The notes beneath the pieces are model-generated. The model saw only the letters and a program-made list of their open reading frames with translations. It did no database searches and was not told where the DNA came from. Positions 32,176 through 41,768 of a stretch of DNA of 64,000 nucleotides are shown here, in pieces (positions within the stretch are counted from its first letter, which is position 1; every line of letters begins with the position of its first letter). Location of the stretch: the NCBI RefSeq assembly GCF_900107195.1, contig NZ_FNPB01000001.1, positions 496,001 to 560,000 on the forward strand. The letters run 5' to 3'. A program made the position numbers and the translations under genes. The stretch comes from Halobellus clavatus. Lineage in GTDB: Archaea; Halobacteriota; Halobacteria; Halobacteriales; Haloferacaceae.

Positions 32176-35058
32176 TTATTCGGCTTCGAGTTCGATCGCC
32201 GGGCGGAACGGGACGGCCTGTTTCTGTGCCTCGACGTCCTGGCCCTCCGTCTGGACGACGATGTCGGCGTCGAACTCCCGCCCCAGGAAGTCGGCGGCGC
32301 GCTCGTAGGCGGCTGCCTCGTCGACGGCCGCGAGCGCATCGAGGTCGGCGTCCGCACGCCCGCGGGCGAACTCGATCAGTTCGCCCACGAGGTCGTTGAC
32401 CGCGTTGCCGCGCTCGCGGAGAGCCGGATCCTGCATCACTTCGCTCATCACCGCACCCTGATCCGCGCCGATCTCCGCGATCGTCGCGAACACCTCCTGC
32501 TTCCAGTCGGCCGCGACGGTGACGCGGATGCGATCGGGGTCGGCTTCGGGAACGTCCTCCTCGGCGTTTTCGAGCGACTGTTGGATGCCCTGGATGTCCT
32601 CGACGACGCGTTCGATCTGTGACTCTGCGACCTCGATCTCGCTGTCGAGCAGCGCGGCGTCGACCTCGGGCCACGGCGCGTCCTCCGCGGGCGTTCCGGT
32701 CAACTCCTCGTGGAGTTCGTTCGTCAGGAACGGGATGAACGGCGCGAGCAATCGGAGCCGGGTCTCAAGCACCTCGCGGAGAGTCCACCGCGCGGCCGGC
32801 CGCGATCGGTCCGTCCGCCGTCGGTACCACCGCAGGTCCTCCTCGAAGTCGTAGAAGGCGGCCTGACTCGCCGTGCGCGTCTCGGACCCTTCCATCGCGT
32901 CGGTCACCTTCGCGACCGTGCGCTGAAGGCGCGACAGCAGCCATCGGTCCTCGGTCGCCAATTCGGGGCGCTCCTCGGGGCCGGGGACGTCGACGACGTC
33001 CTGCGCCCGGGTCCAGAACCGCTCCAGTTGATTTCGGACGGAGGCGACCTGTTCGGCCCGCCAGTCGTAGTCCTGCCACGGCTCCGCCGAGTTCAGGAGG
33101 AAGAAGCGGACCGTGTCCGCGCCGTACTCATCGATGGCCTTGCCCGGGAGGACGACGTGCCCCTTCGAGGAGGACATCTTCTCGCCCTCCAGCAGGCCCA
33201 TCCCCATAATGACGATTCCCTCGGGCCACTGTTCGGTGTCGAACAACTCGGCGTGGTGGAAGAGATAGAACGTCAGGTGGTTCGAGATGAGATCGTTCGC
33301 AGAGAAGCGGTAGGTCACGGGGTACCAGTAGCGCCACTCCGCACGGAGTTCCAACGCCCGCTCGTCGGGGTCGTCGACCGCGTCCGCGCCGTAGAAGAGC
33401 GCGTCGAAGAACTCCCGATCGAGGTCCTCGGTCGGAATCTCCCGCAGGCGGTGAGCGATCGTGTAGTACGCCATATAGATGGTCGAGTCCGAGAGGGGCT
33501 CGATCACGAAGTCTTCGTCCCACGGCAGGCGGGTGCCGAGCCCGTAGTTCCGGATGCAGGGCCACTCGTTCAGCCAGTCGATCGTGTGATCGTACTCGCC
33601 GCGGGTGTTCTCGGGGATCGCCTCCATCTCCGCGACGGCGTCGTGGGCCGCCTGCTTCCAGTCCTCGTCGTTGTAGCGCAGGAACCACGTGTCTTGCTCG
33701 GCGACGACGACGTCGCCGCCGCAGCGGCAGACGACCTCCTCGGAGAACTCCTGCATCGTCCCGAACGCCCCCGTCTCGCGGTGCGCGTCGCGGAACCGGT
33801 CGCGGACGTCCTCGACGACCTCGCCGGCGAATTCGCCGTACTCGTCGTTCAGCCGGCCCTGGTGGAACTCGCTGTTGTACAGTTCCTGGGTCGCCTCCTC
33901 GAGTGCGGGATCCGTACTGGACTCGATCCCGGCCGCCTCGACGGCGGTCTTCGCCGGGATCTCGCCGTAGCCCTCGATCGAGAGGATCGGGACCGGATCG
34001 ATCGCGTCGACGTCGGCCGGGTCGATTCCGTACTCGGCCAGCCGCTCGTCGTCGGCTTTCGCCTCCTGGAGGGCGACGTAGTCGTCCGGGGAGTGCGCCG
34101 GCACCGACATCACGACCCCGGTGGCGTTCTCGGCGTCGACGAACTCGGCGGGAAGGACGAGGACGTCGTCGCCGGTGATGGGGTTCGTGACGTACTCGCC
34201 CACGAGGTGCTCGCCGGAGACGGTCCGTTTCGGGACGACCTCGTACCCCTGGAGTTGGAGTTTCTCGACGGCGGGCGCGGAGACGAACCACTCCTCGTCG
34301 TCGACGTCGGCGATCACGTAGTCGGCGTCGGGGTCGATGTACGCGTTCGTGACCCCCCTGACGGTCTCGGGGCGGAGCGTCGCCATCGGGACGACCGTGT
34401 CGCCCCGGCCGAAGCGGACCAGGGTGTACTCCTGGAACTCCGCCTCCTCACCTTCGAGCAGGTCGTGAGTCGTGACCGGCTGTTCCTCGTTGGTGCAGTA
34501 CTTCACGGGGTGGAGGCCCTTCTCCAGACGGCCGCGGTCGCGCAGCGTCTCGTACTGCCAGGTGACGAACTTCGAGTAGCGCTCGTCGTTGGTGGTGAAC
34601 TCCCGCCGCCAGTCGATCGAGAGCCCGAGGTCTTTCATCCCCTTCTTGTAGTGGTCCTCGATGAAGTGGCGGGCGTAGCCCATCGGCGTTTCGAGGTCCT
34701 GAAGCGTGTCTTCGGCGACGTTATAGGTGTCTCGCAGAACTGAGAGTTGCTCCTCCTCGCCCTTCTTCAGGCGCTCGACCGCGCCGATGATCGGCGTGCC
34801 GGTGACGTGCCAGGCGATCGGAAAGAGCACGTTGTCGCCGCGCTGGCGTCGGTACCGCGCGTAAACGTCCGGGACGGTGTAGGTGCGGGCGTGACCGATG
34901 TGCATCCCGCCGCTGGGGTAGGGGTACGGAACCGTGATGAACGTCGGATCCTCGTCGGCAGCGTCGGCAGCGTCGGCCGCGGGATCGGCCTCGTAGCGAC
35001 CCTCCTCGGCCCATCGCCTGCGCCACCGCGTTTCGAGTTCCTGCGGGTCGTAGTCCAT
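32176..35058 (-). CDS. leuS: leucyl-tRNA synthetase
   Basis: A 960-residue class I synthetase of archaeal type that charges tRNA-Leu. It has the HIGH motif at 53-56 (PSGGMHIGHART), a large CP1 editing domain, and the KMSKS-type loop as EKMSSSKG near 627. It ends with the archaeal C-terminal anticodon-binding and tRNA-contact region. An acidic insert (DPAADAADAADEDP, about 25-38) lies between the N-terminus and the first catalytic strand. The gene stands alone and is divergent from the HAD gene 93 bases away. Confidence 0.96.
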   Translation of the reverse strand: MDYDPQELETRWRRRWAEEGRYEADPAADAADAADEDPTFITVPYPYPSGGMHIGHARTYTVPDVYARYRRQRGDNVLFPIAWHVTGTPIIGAVERLKKGEEEQLSVLRDTYNVAEDTLQDLETPMGYARHFIEDHYKKGMKDLGLSIDWRREFTTNDERYSKFVTWQYETLRDRGRLEKGLHPVKYCTNEEQPVTTHDLLEGEEAEFQEYTLVRFGRGDTVVPMATLRPETVRGVTNAYIDPDADYVIADVDDEEWFVSAPAVEKLQLQGYEVVPKRTVSGEHLVGEYVTNPITGDDVLVLPAEFVDAENATGVVMSVPAHSPDDYVALQEAKADDERLAEYGIDPADVDAIDPVPILSIEGYGEIPAKTAVEAAGIESSTDPALEEATQELYNSEFHQGRLNDEYGEFAGEVVEDVRDRFRDAHRETGAFGTMQEFSEEVVCRCGGDVVVAEQDTWFLRYNDEDWKQAAHDAVAEMEAIPENTRGEYDHTIDWLNEWPCIRNYGLGTRLPWDEDFVIEPLSDSTIYMAYYTIAHRLREIPTEDLDREFFDALFYGADAVDDPDERALELRAEWRYWYPVTYRFSANDLISNHLTFYLFHHAELFDTEQWPEGIVIMGMGLLEGEKMSSSKGHVVLPGKAIDEYGADTVRFFLLNSAEPWQDYDWRAEQVASVRNQLERFWTRAQDVVDVPGPEERPELATEDRWLLSRLQRTVAKVTDAMEGSETRTASQAAFYDFEEDLRWYRRRTDRSRPAARWTLREVLETRLRLLAPFIPFLTNELHEELTGTPAEDAPWPEVDAALLDSEIEVAESQIERVVEDIQGIQQSLENAEEDVPEADPDRIRVTVAADWKQEVFATIAEIGADQGAVMSEVMQDPALRERGNAVNDLVGELIEFARGRADADLDALAAVDEAAAYERAADFLGREFDADIVVQTEGQDVEAQKQAVPFRPAIELEAE

Positions 35059-35151
35059 ATCTACCCTCTCTGGACCCGACGGTAAAATATCTCCTAACTC
35101 GGCCGAGGCCGAACGGACAACGCTAAGGCCGCCGCCCGACGCCTACGGGAT

Positions 35152-36021
35152 ATGCACCCAGACGCGGTCGTCCTCGACATCGACGGCGTCCTCGTCGACG
35201 TCGCCGACTCCTACCGACGCGCGATCGTCGAATCTGTCGAACGGCTGTACGAGCGAACGATCGACCGCGACGACGTCCAGTTGTTCAAGGACGCCGGCGG
35301 CTTCAACAACGACTGGGACGTGACGTATGCGGCGGCGCTGTACGTCCTCGTCGACGAGCACCGACCGCTCCCGCTGTCGACGTTCGCCGCCGAGATCGAG
35401 GCGGCCGGCGGCGGCCTCGACGCGGCCGAGGCGGTGGCGGCCGAGCACCTCGACGACGACGCGTGGGACGCCGTCCGCGACGCCTGGGACCCAGAGGGCC
35501 TCCACGACGCGTTCCAGGCGCTCTACCTCGGCGCTGATCGCTACCGTGACCTCGAAGGCGGCGAACCGCCGTTCGAGACGCGAGGCTACATCCACGACGA
35601 ACCGGTGCTCCTCGAACCGGCGACGCTCGATCGACTCGAAGCGAGCGCCGAGCTGGGAGTGCTCACCGGTCGCCCGGCCGCCGAGGCGGAGATCGCGCTC
35701 GACCGCGTCGGGCTGTCGGTCCCCGACGAACACCGCTTCACGATGGACGACTGGGAGGCGGGCAAGCCACACCCCGACGCCCTGACGACGCTCGCGGCCC
35801 GCTTCGACGCCGAGACCGTCGCGTTCGCCGGCGACACGCTCGACGACGTACGGACGGCGGTCAACGCCGCCGCGGCCGACGGAGGTCGGGCGTACCACGG
35901 GATCGGGGTCCTCACCGGCGGCCTGACGGGTGAATCGGGCCGAGAAGCGTTCGAGGGCGTCGGTGCGGCCGCCGTCGTCGATTCCGTGAACGACCTGCCC
36001 GAACGGCTCTTCGAGAACTGA
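35152..36021 (+). CDS. HAD-family hydrolase
   Basis: A 289-residue HAD phosphatase with motif [12 protein letters not shown], motif II in GVLTGRP, the lysine motif in [15 protein letters not shown] and motif [15 protein letters not shown] helical cap (about 20-150) indicates the type I cap class. The length and cap resemble the archaeal group often placed near histidine-biosynthesis genes. The local neighbour hisE makes a histidinol-phosphatase-like role conceivable, but the substrate is not established. Confidence 0.82.
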   Translation: MHPDAVVLDIDGVLVDVADSYRRAIVESVERLYERTIDRDDVQLFKDAGGFNNDWDVTYAAALYVLVDEHRPLPLSTFAAEIEAAGGGLDAAEAVAAEHLDDDAWDAVRDAWDPEGLHDAFQALYLGADRYRDLEGGEPPFETRGYIHDEPVLLEPATLDRLEASAELGVLTGRPAAEAEIALDRVGLSVPDEHRFTMDDWEAGKPHPDALTTLAARFDAETVAFAGDTLDDVRTAVNAAAADGGRAYHGIGVLTGGLTGESGREAFEGVGAAAVVDSVNDLPERLFEN

Positions 36022-36087
36022 TTCGGCGGCCCGGAGAGCGGTCCGACGACGGGTACGCTTATTTTCCCGGTCGCCAACGTCTATTCG

Positions 36088-36468
36088 ATGGATGCGCTCC
36101 GATTCGAGCGGACCGCCTGGGCCGTCGTCTTCGCCGCCGTCGTCGCGGTGTTCGGGACGCTGCTGCTGCTCCCGGACCCGACCGGGGTCGTCGCTGCCGG
36201 CGTCGCGCTCGCGATCTTCGCCGTCGTCGCGTTCCTCGCGATCCGGTACGCGCTGGGATCGCTCCCCCGGGACGCCGTGGTGGGCGATCAGACCGTCCGG
36301 TATCTCGTGTTCTTCGCCGTCGCGATCGTCGGACGGGTCGGCCTCGGATCGCTCGGCTACACCGGCATCGCGAGCACCGCCGTGACGTTCGCCGTCGCGT
36401 GGGTGCTCGCGATGTGGGCCGAACGACTGAACCCGAAGCGCTGGGGAGAGGAGGCGAGCGGCGCGTGA
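36088..36468 (+). CDS. four-helix membrane protein
   Basis: A 126-residue hydrophobic protein with four predicted helices (about 10-28, 32-52, 68-84 and 90-108) and a basic C-terminus (ERLNPKRWGEE). No functional motif is visible. The downstream small membrane protein starts at a GTG overlapping this stop codon, so the two are coupled and probably act together. Confidence 0.72.
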   Translation: MDALRFERTAWAVVFAAVVAVFGTLLLLPDPTGVVAAGVALAIFAVVAFLAIRYALGSLPRDAVVGDQTVRYLVFFAVAIVGRVGLGSLGYTGIASTAVTFAVAWVLAMWAERLNPKRWGEEASGA

Positions 36469-36713
36469 CCGCCGGCTCCGGATCCGACGGCGGTCTGACA
36501 GGCGGGATCGGTCACCACTTCGTCCGGTTCATCGCCGTCGTCGTCGCCGTCGACGCGTTCGGCCTCGGCGCGTGGTGGCTGCTCCCCGCGGGCGGGTCGA
36601 TCCGGACCGGCGTCCTGCTCGGGACGCTCGTCGTCGCGCCGCTGCTCGGCTTCCTTATCGTGTACGCGCCGGCCGTCTCGGCGGCCCGCAGACGAACGGG
36701 CGACGAGCGGTAG
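36465..36713 (+). CDS. small membrane protein coupled to the upstream gene
   Basis: An 82-residue protein with two hydrophobic helices (about 17-37 and 45-66). The GTG at 36465 overlaps the upstream TGA (GTGA), which decided the start. The frame is also open upstream but there it would lie inside the preceding gene. The function is unknown. Confidence 0.68.
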   Translation: MTAGSGSDGGLTGGIGHHFVRFIAVVVAVDAFGLGAWWLLPAGGSIRTGVLLGTLVVAPLLGFLIVYAPAVSAARRRTGDER

Positions 36714-36786
36714 GACCAGCCTGTCGACACCGGCAGCCGTGCCCGCTCACGCAACCCTTTACCGGATTCCACCCCACCTCTGGGCT

Positions 36787-37455
36787 ATGCGAATTGCACT
36801 TCTCGGCGGGACTGGCGACATCGGAGCGGGCCTCGCGGTCCGCTGGGCGTACCACACCCACCACGACGTCGTGATCGGCTCCCGGGACCCCGACGCCGCC
36901 CACGACGCTGCCGACGAGTACGCGGAGGCCGTCGCCAGCCACGGTCGCGAGCGGAAGCTCACCGGCTTCGAGAACGCGATGGCGACCGACCGCGCCGACG
37001 TCGTCGTGCTCTGTGTGCCGCCGTATCACGTTGCGGACACCGTCGAGTCCGTCGCCGACGAACTCGACGGCGACGACATCCTGGTCACGCCCGCGGCGGG
37101 GATCAAGCGGGAGGACGGCGGATTCAGGTCTCACGCCCCGAGCGCCGGGAGCGTGACTGCGCTCGTCGCCGACGCCGCACCCGACGACGTCCCCGTCGTC
37201 GGCGCGTTCCACACCCTCCCGGCCGGCCGTCTCGCTGACCTCGACGCGGAACTGGACATCGACACGCCCGTCGTCGGCGACGACGACAGCGCGAAGCGTC
37301 AGGTGATCGGACTGGCCGAGGACATCGACGGGCTGCGTGCGCTCGACGCCGGCGGGATCGGCGCCGCGGCGGAGGTCGAGTCGGTGACCCCGCTCCTGCT
37401 CAACGTCGCACAGAACAACGACGGACTCCACGATCTCGGCGTCCGATTCCAGTAG
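36787..37455 (+). CDS. npdG: NADPH-dependent F420 reductase
   Basis: A 222-residue Rossmann protein beginning MRIALLGGTGDIGAGLAVRW, the dinucleotide loop of F420H2:NADP oxidoreductase. It also has VIGSRDPDAAHDAADEY and VVVLCVPPYHVADTV, followed by a C-terminal GAFHTLPAGRLADL segment. The enzyme exchanges hydride between F420 and NADP. The ATG at 36787 starts directly on the first strand; frames further upstream are not needed. Confidence 0.88.
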   Translation: MRIALLGGTGDIGAGLAVRWAYHTHHDVVIGSRDPDAAHDAADEYAEAVASHGRERKLTGFENAMATDRADVVVLCVPPYHVADTVESVADELDGDDILVTPAAGIKREDGGFRSHAPSAGSVTALVADAAPDDVPVVGAFHTLPAGRLADLDAELDIDTPVVGDDDSAKRQVIGLAEDIDGLRALDAGGIGAAAEVESVTPLLLNVAQNNDGLHDLGVRFQ

Positions 37456-37471
37456 TTCCAGTCGTCCGCGC

Positions 37472-37849
37472 TCAGAATCGGTCGCGGAGTTCGACCCTGA
37501 GATCGTCGAGATCGCGCTCTTCCATCGCGAGCAGCACGAGCAGGTGATAGACCAGATCGGCGCTTTCGGCCAGAAGTTCCTCGCGGTCGCCGTCTTTCGC
37601 CGACAGGATGGTCTCTGTCGTCTCCTCGCCGAGTTTCTCCAGTACGGCGTTTTTGCCCTTCTCGTGGGTGAACAGCGAGGCGGTGTAGGAATCCGCTGGG
37701 AGCGTCTCCCGTCGGTCCTGGATCGTCGCGAAGAGTTCGTCGAGCACCTCGTCCGGCGGCGTCTCGGAGTCCATACGAGTGCGTAGGTCCGCCTCGGGGG
37801 AAGAATCGTCCGGTTCCGACGACGAGGAGGTGTCCGTCGGCCGACTCAT
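37472..37849 (-). CDS. hisE: phosphoribosyl-ATP pyrophosphatase
   Basis: HisE hydrolyses phosphoribosyl-ATP to phosphoribosyl-AMP, the second step of histidine synthesis. The all-alpha MazG-like domain is recognisable: LDELFATIQDRRETLPADSY, the KGKNAVLEKLGEETTETILS metal-site helix, and LAESADLVYHLLVLL. Two starts are possible: the ATG at 37849 with a 25-residue Ser/Asp-rich leader, or the ATG at 37774 directly before the domain. The first overlaps the right-hand strand of a 16-bp inverted repeat, so choosing between them matters for regulation. Confidence 0.86.
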   Translation of the reverse strand: MSRPTDTSSSSEPDDSSPEADLRTRMDSETPPDEVLDELFATIQDRRETLPADSYTASLFTHEKGKNAVLEKLGEETTETILSAKDGDREELLAESADLVYHLLVLLAMEERDLDDLRVELRDRF

Positions 37850-37929
37850 AGTGTTTACTCTCATCTCTTAGCGCCGGGCGCTGCCAACGGGGGTGGCGCT
37901 CGGCGGTAAAAAGTGAGAGTAAACACTAT
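37848..37929 (-). promoter_or_regulatory. 16-bp inverted repeat with nested stems in the PIN-ATPase/hisE junction
   Basis: TGAGAGTAAACACTAT (37914-37929) and its exact complement (37848-37863) flank 50 bases. On the minus-strand transcript the first arm follows the stop codon of the PIN-ATPase gene and the second arm overlaps the upstream hisE ATG. Inside, AGCGCC at 37870 can pair with GGCGCT at 37877-37882 or at 37895-37900, giving mutually exclusive hairpins. This looks like an intercistronic RNA structure or attenuator. Confidence 0.55.
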
Positions 37930-39794
37930 CAGGCCGGGTGGACGGTGATCCGTTGCGTGCGGTCGATGGCCTGTTCGAGTTCGTCCGCGATGGCGCTGCC
38001 GCGGGAGACCTGGATGTCGCCGCCGCGGCCGACCGTCGCGGTGAAGAGGTACTCGCCGTCGGCGCGGACCTCGACGGTCTCGCCGACGTGTTCGTCCATC
38101 CGGATCACGACGTGCCGGGAGGTCACCTCCGGCGTGACGACGACCCCGTCGTCGGCCGAGTCGCCGCCGGACCCCCCACTGCCACCGCCGCCACCGGCGT
38201 GCTGACCGCCCTGTGCGGGCTTCTCGTCGTGCGTTCGGACGTCGATGTCGATGCCGAGGCGGTCCTCCACGTCGGAGATGCGGCCGCCGCCCTTGCCGAT
38301 CACGTAGGAGATGTCGTCCTCCTCGACGTAGACGACGGCTTCGTTCTGGTTCTTGAGTTCGACCTCGACGTGCCCGCGGGCGATCGAGCGGATCTCCCGT
38401 TCGATCTCCTGGCGGGCGAGACGGTCGACGCCGGTTTCGCTGCTTCCCTCGCCGTCGCCGAGCGGAACCGTGATGACCTGCCGGTTGAACGTGTAAATCT
38501 CGTACTCCGGCTTCCCGGTCTCGAAGTCCGCGACCTGAATGACCGGCCGCGCGAGGTCCTCGGCGGTGAGCCCCTCGGGCACCTTGACTTCCGTCTTCAC
38601 GTCGTAGACGGTGTCGACGCGGCCGTCTTCGATGTAGACGACGGTGTCGACGACCTGCGGGATCATCCCGAGTTCGACCCGGCCGACGAGCCGCTGGAGC
38701 GCGTCGATCGCGCGGGTCGCGTGGACGACGCCCACCATCCCGACGCCGGCGAGTCGCATGTCCGCGAAGACGCCGAAGTCCTTCGTCTTCCGGACCTCGT
38801 CGTAAATGGTGTAGTCCGGGCGGACCAAGAGCAGCGAGTCGGCGGTCTTCTCCATATCGCCCCCGAGCGCGGTGTACTGGGTGATGTCGTCGTCGACCTG
38901 GAGGTCGCGGGGCTTCTCCATGGTCTTCACCGCGTAGTCGGCGTCGGTGAGGAACTCCGCGACCGCCTGCGCGAAGGTCGACTTCCCCGCGCCGGGCGAC
39001 CCGGAGATGAGGACGCCGCGCTGGCGTTCCTGCAGCCGATCGCGGAGTTCCTCGGCGAACTCGTAGTCGTCGAGGTCGGTCTTGACAATCGGCCGAACGG
39101 CCGTGATCTCGATGCCGTCGGCGAAGGGCGGACGCGCGACCGCGATGCGGTAGTCGCGGAACTGGACGATGCTCATCCCGGGTTCGGAGAGTTCGAGGAA
39201 GCCCTCCGAACTCGTGCGGGCGGTCTCTTCGATGTCGTCGGCCCACTCTTTCATCTGCGCCTCGTCGGTGACCGCGTCGCGGATCGTCTGGTAGTGCATC
39301 TCACCGATGGCACCGCGCTTGGCCTTCGGCTTCGTGCCGGTCTTGAGGTGGACCGACATCGTCTGGTCGTCGAAGAACTCCTCGATGACGAGTTCGTCGG
39401 ATCCGCGGACGCGCGGTTCGACGTACTCCACGTCGATTCCCTTGGCCGTCGCGACCTCCGATTGGACGACGTCGCTCGTCAACAGGGTCGCGTCCTCCTC
39501 CTCGGCGACCTCGCGGATGAGCGCGTCGATGTCGCCCTCGTGGGCCCCGGTGGCTTCGCTGGGCTTCGTTCGGCGGCCGACGTACCGGACGGAGACAGCG
39601 CCGTCGTCGGCGAGTTCGGCGAGCCGCTGGAGCTCTTCGAGGCCGGCCCACCCCGTGTCGAGGCCGTCGTTGGCCTGCGACTCGAGTTCCCCGACGACAG
39701 CCTCGGGGACCAACACCTCGATCTCCTCGTCCGACTCGACTCGCTCGGACACGCGACCGTCGATGACCGCGCTGGTGTCCGGGACTGTCTTCAT
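37929..39794 (-). CDS. PIN-domain/VirB11-type ATPase/KH protein (PINA family)
   Basis: A 621-residue protein. The N-terminal PIN nuclease domain (1-140) has acidic residues in VPDTSAVIDGR, EGDIDALI and LLTSDVV. The central PilT/VirB11-like ATPase has GSPGAGKSTFAQ (near 262-273) and a motif in VRPDYTIYDEVRKTKDF. A KH domain follows (VIGKGGGRISDVEDRLG, near 498-514), then a Gly-rich linker (about 530-545) and a final beta domain. It corresponds to the conserved archaeal PINA-type ATPase reported to process nucleic acid junctions. It may be co-transcribed with hisE. Confidence 0.88.
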   Translation of the reverse strand: MKTVPDTSAVIDGRVSERVESDEEIEVLVPEAVVGELESQANDGLDTGWAGLEELQRLAELADDGAVSVRYVGRRTKPSEATGAHEGDIDALIREVAEEEDATLLTSDVVQSEVATAKGIDVEYVEPRVRGSDELVIEEFFDDQTMSVHLKTGTKPKAKRGAIGEMHYQTIRDAVTDEAQMKEWADDIEETARTSSEGFLELSEPGMSIVQFRDYRIAVARPPFADGIEITAVRPIVKTDLDDYEFAEELRDRLQERQRGVLISGSPGAGKSTFAQAVAEFLTDADYAVKTMEKPRDLQVDDDITQYTALGGDMEKTADSLLLVRPDYTIYDEVRKTKDFGVFADMRLAGVGMVGVVHATRAIDALQRLVGRVELGMIPQVVDTVVYIEDGRVDTVYDVKTEVKVPEGLTAEDLARPVIQVADFETGKPEYEIYTFNRQVITVPLGDGEGSSETGVDRLARQEIEREIRSIARGHVEVELKNQNEAVVYVEEDDISYVIGKGGGRISDVEDRLGIDIDVRTHDEKPAQGGQHAGGGGGSGGSGGDSADDGVVVTPEVTSRHVVIRMDEHVGETVEVRADGEYLFTATVGRGGDIQVSRGSAIADELEQAIDRTQRITVHPA

Positions 39795-39865
39795 AACCGC
39801 GAGTTCGACCGGCGGACGGATAAGGGTATAGACTGCCGGTGTCCGGCCAGCAGCCGCGGATCAGT

Positions 39866-39882
39866 CACCCGAAGTGCGGGTG
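39866..39882. terminator. hairpin between the transducer and PIN-ATPase genes
   Basis: CACCCG-AAGTG-CGGGTG is a perfect 6-bp stem with a 5-base loop, lying 26 bases beyond the transducer stop on the minus strand. It may aid 3'-end formation, but no T-run follows and archaeal terminators rarely need hairpins. Confidence 0.3.
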
Positions 39883-39907
39883 GCCGGGACCACCGAAGCG
39901 TCACCGA

Positions 39908-41590
39908 TCAGTCGTCGGCGGCCGCTCCGGCGGCACCGTCCCCGTCGCCGAACTCGAACCCGCCGAGGGAGTCGGTGTCGTCCGCGCGGTGTTCTTCGAG
40001 CACCTCGAAGGAGCCGGCCAGGTTGTCGAGCCCGTTCGCGCGCTGGGCGAGGGTGTCCGCCTGCTCGTCGAGTTCGCGGAGGGACCGCGACTGCTCGGCC
40101 GCGTCGTCGACGGCGGCGGCGGTCTGGGCGGTCGTCTCCTCGGAGATGTTCGCGACCTCGTCGACCCGCGCCGAGACGTCCTGTGCGGACTGGGCCTGCT
40201 GGTCGGTGGCGTCGCTCACTTCACGGATGCTCGCGTCGATGCCCTCGATGTCGTCGACGATCGACTCGAACTCCGCGATCGCCTCCGAGACCGTATCGAC
40301 GCTGGATTTGACCTGTCGGTCGGTCTCCCGGACCGTCGAGAGCGTCTCCTCGGAGCGCTGGGTCACGTCCTCGATGAGGCCCGAGACCTCGTCGGCGGAT
40401 TCGCGCGTCTCCTCGGCGAGTTCTTTGACCTCCTGGGCGACGACGCCGAAGCCGTCGCCGGCGTCGCCCGCGTGGGCCGCCTCGATGGAGGCGTTGATCG
40501 CCAGCAGGTTCGTCTGCGAGCCGATGTCGTCGATGAACGACGCGATCTCGTCGATCTGTTCGATCTGGGCGGCGAGTTCCTCGACGGCGGCGGCCGTCTC
40601 TTCGATCTGCGTCTCGACCGTGTCGAGTTCGGCCATCGCCTCGGTCGCCACGTCGCGGCCGGCCCGCCCGCGCTCTGCGGCGCGTTCGGCGGAGCCGGCG
40701 ACCTCGTCGGCTGAGGCGGCGATCTCTTCGACCGTCGCCGAGAGCGTCGACAACTCGGAGGCGACCGTCTGGAGGTGGTCGGTCTGTTCGTCGGCCCCCT
40801 CCTCGATCTCGTCGACGGCGGCCGCGACCGCCTCGCTCGACTCGGTGGCGCGCTCGACGTGAATCCGGGCCTGGTCGCTCATCTCGGCAACCTGGTCCGC
40901 GAAGGTCTGGACGTCGGCGACCGTCTCCGAGAGCGTCCGGACGAACTCGTTGTACGAGCGGGCGACCTCGCCGTATCGATCGTCCTCACTCGCCAGTTCC
41001 TCCGCGGGGACCAGCGCCGTCAGGTCGCCCTCGCGGGCCCGCTCGGTCGCCTCGCCGAAGGCGTCGACGAGTCGCTGGAGCGCTCGGGTGTGCGCGGCCA
41101 GGTCGGTCGACATCCGGCCGAGAGAATCACCGAACGCGCCGGGAAGCTGTTCGTCGAGGATCGGGTCCTCGAAGTTCCGGTCGGCCATCGCAGTCGCCTG
41201 CGCGGAGACGAGCTGAAGATGGTCGTGCATATCGGCGAAATCCTCGACGAGCTGTGCCACCTCGTCCTCGCCGTCGGCGGTCGGCGGCGGCGTCGAGAGA
41301 TCGCCCGCGGCCACTGCGGCAGCCGACGTCGAGAGGTCGTCGATCGGGCCGACGACGTCGCGACGGACGATCAGCACGGTGTTCAGGAAGGCGACGATCG
41401 ATGCCGCGAGCAGCCCGCCGGTGAGCAGCGTCTGGATCCCGCCGCTCGTCACGAGCGGGAGCCCGGCCTGTGCGACCGAGATGCCGAACTGGATCCCGAC
41501 CGCCGTCAGGAGTTTCCGCGCGACCGACTGGGAGACCCCCAGAATATCCATCGTCCCCCAGAGGAGCCGTTCGTACGGTTCGAGTAACAT
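39908..41590 (-). CDS. methyl-accepting transducer (Htr type) without a large sensor domain
   Basis: A 560-residue chemo- or phototaxis transducer. Two closely spaced hydrophobic helices (about 26-45 and 50-70) are followed by a HAMP linker ([19 protein letters not shown]), a long coiled coil with Glu/Gln-rich methylation heptads, and the CheA/CheW tip [20 protein letters not shown]. The helices leave almost no extracellular loop, so the signal must come from the membrane, a partner protein or the cytoplasm. No sensory rhodopsin gene is adjacent. The start at 41590 was chosen because the first helix follows and the upstream frame is Pro/Arg-rich. Confidence 0.88.
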   Translation of the reverse strand: MLLEPYERLLWGTMDILGVSQSVARKLLTAVGIQFGISVAQAGLPLVTSGGIQTLLTGGLLAASIVAFLNTVLIVRRDVVGPIDDLSTSAAAVAAGDLSTPPPTADGEDEVAQLVEDFADMHDHLQLVSAQATAMADRNFEDPILDEQLPGAFGDSLGRMSTDLAAHTRALQRLVDAFGEATERAREGDLTALVPAEELASEDDRYGEVARSYNEFVRTLSETVADVQTFADQVAEMSDQARIHVERATESSEAVAAAVDEIEEGADEQTDHLQTVASELSTLSATVEEIAASADEVAGSAERAAERGRAGRDVATEAMAELDTVETQIEETAAAVEELAAQIEQIDEIASFIDDIGSQTNLLAINASIEAAHAGDAGDGFGVVAQEVKELAEETRESADEVSGLIEDVTQRSEETLSTVRETDRQVKSSVDTVSEAIAEFESIVDDIEGIDASIREVSDATDQQAQSAQDVSARVDEVANISEETTAQTAAAVDDAAEQSRSLRELDEQADTLAQRANGLDNLAGSFEVLEEHRADDTDSLGGFEFGDGDGAAGAAADD

Positions 41591-41768
41591 ACCTCCCGGT
41601 GGCGGCCTCCGTCCTATAACGACATTAGTCGTTCCCACGGGTCGATAACTGGATGCAGCGAAAATTAGATCACGACATCAATGTTTGCTTCGCATATTCA
41701 GATTTGATATCCGGGATGTGTCTCAGGAGTCCAAATACCGGGAGCGCTCCCCGATCCACGCGCGTCGG

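Noticed and set aside
32710-34743. 677-codon plus-strand open frame
   Set aside because: Fully antisense to leuS, whose signature motifs are intact.
39846-39859. 14 bases identical to the universal 16S rRNA 515 region (GCCAGCAGCCGCGG)
   Set aside because: No flanking rRNA similarity exists; the word is GC-rich and partly recurs in copy B of the intergenic element at 42866-42879. Considered chance.
37938-40862. 974-codon plus-strand open frame
   Set aside because: It lies opposite the PIN-ATPase-KH and transducer genes and has no domain of its own; it is a codon-bias artefact.
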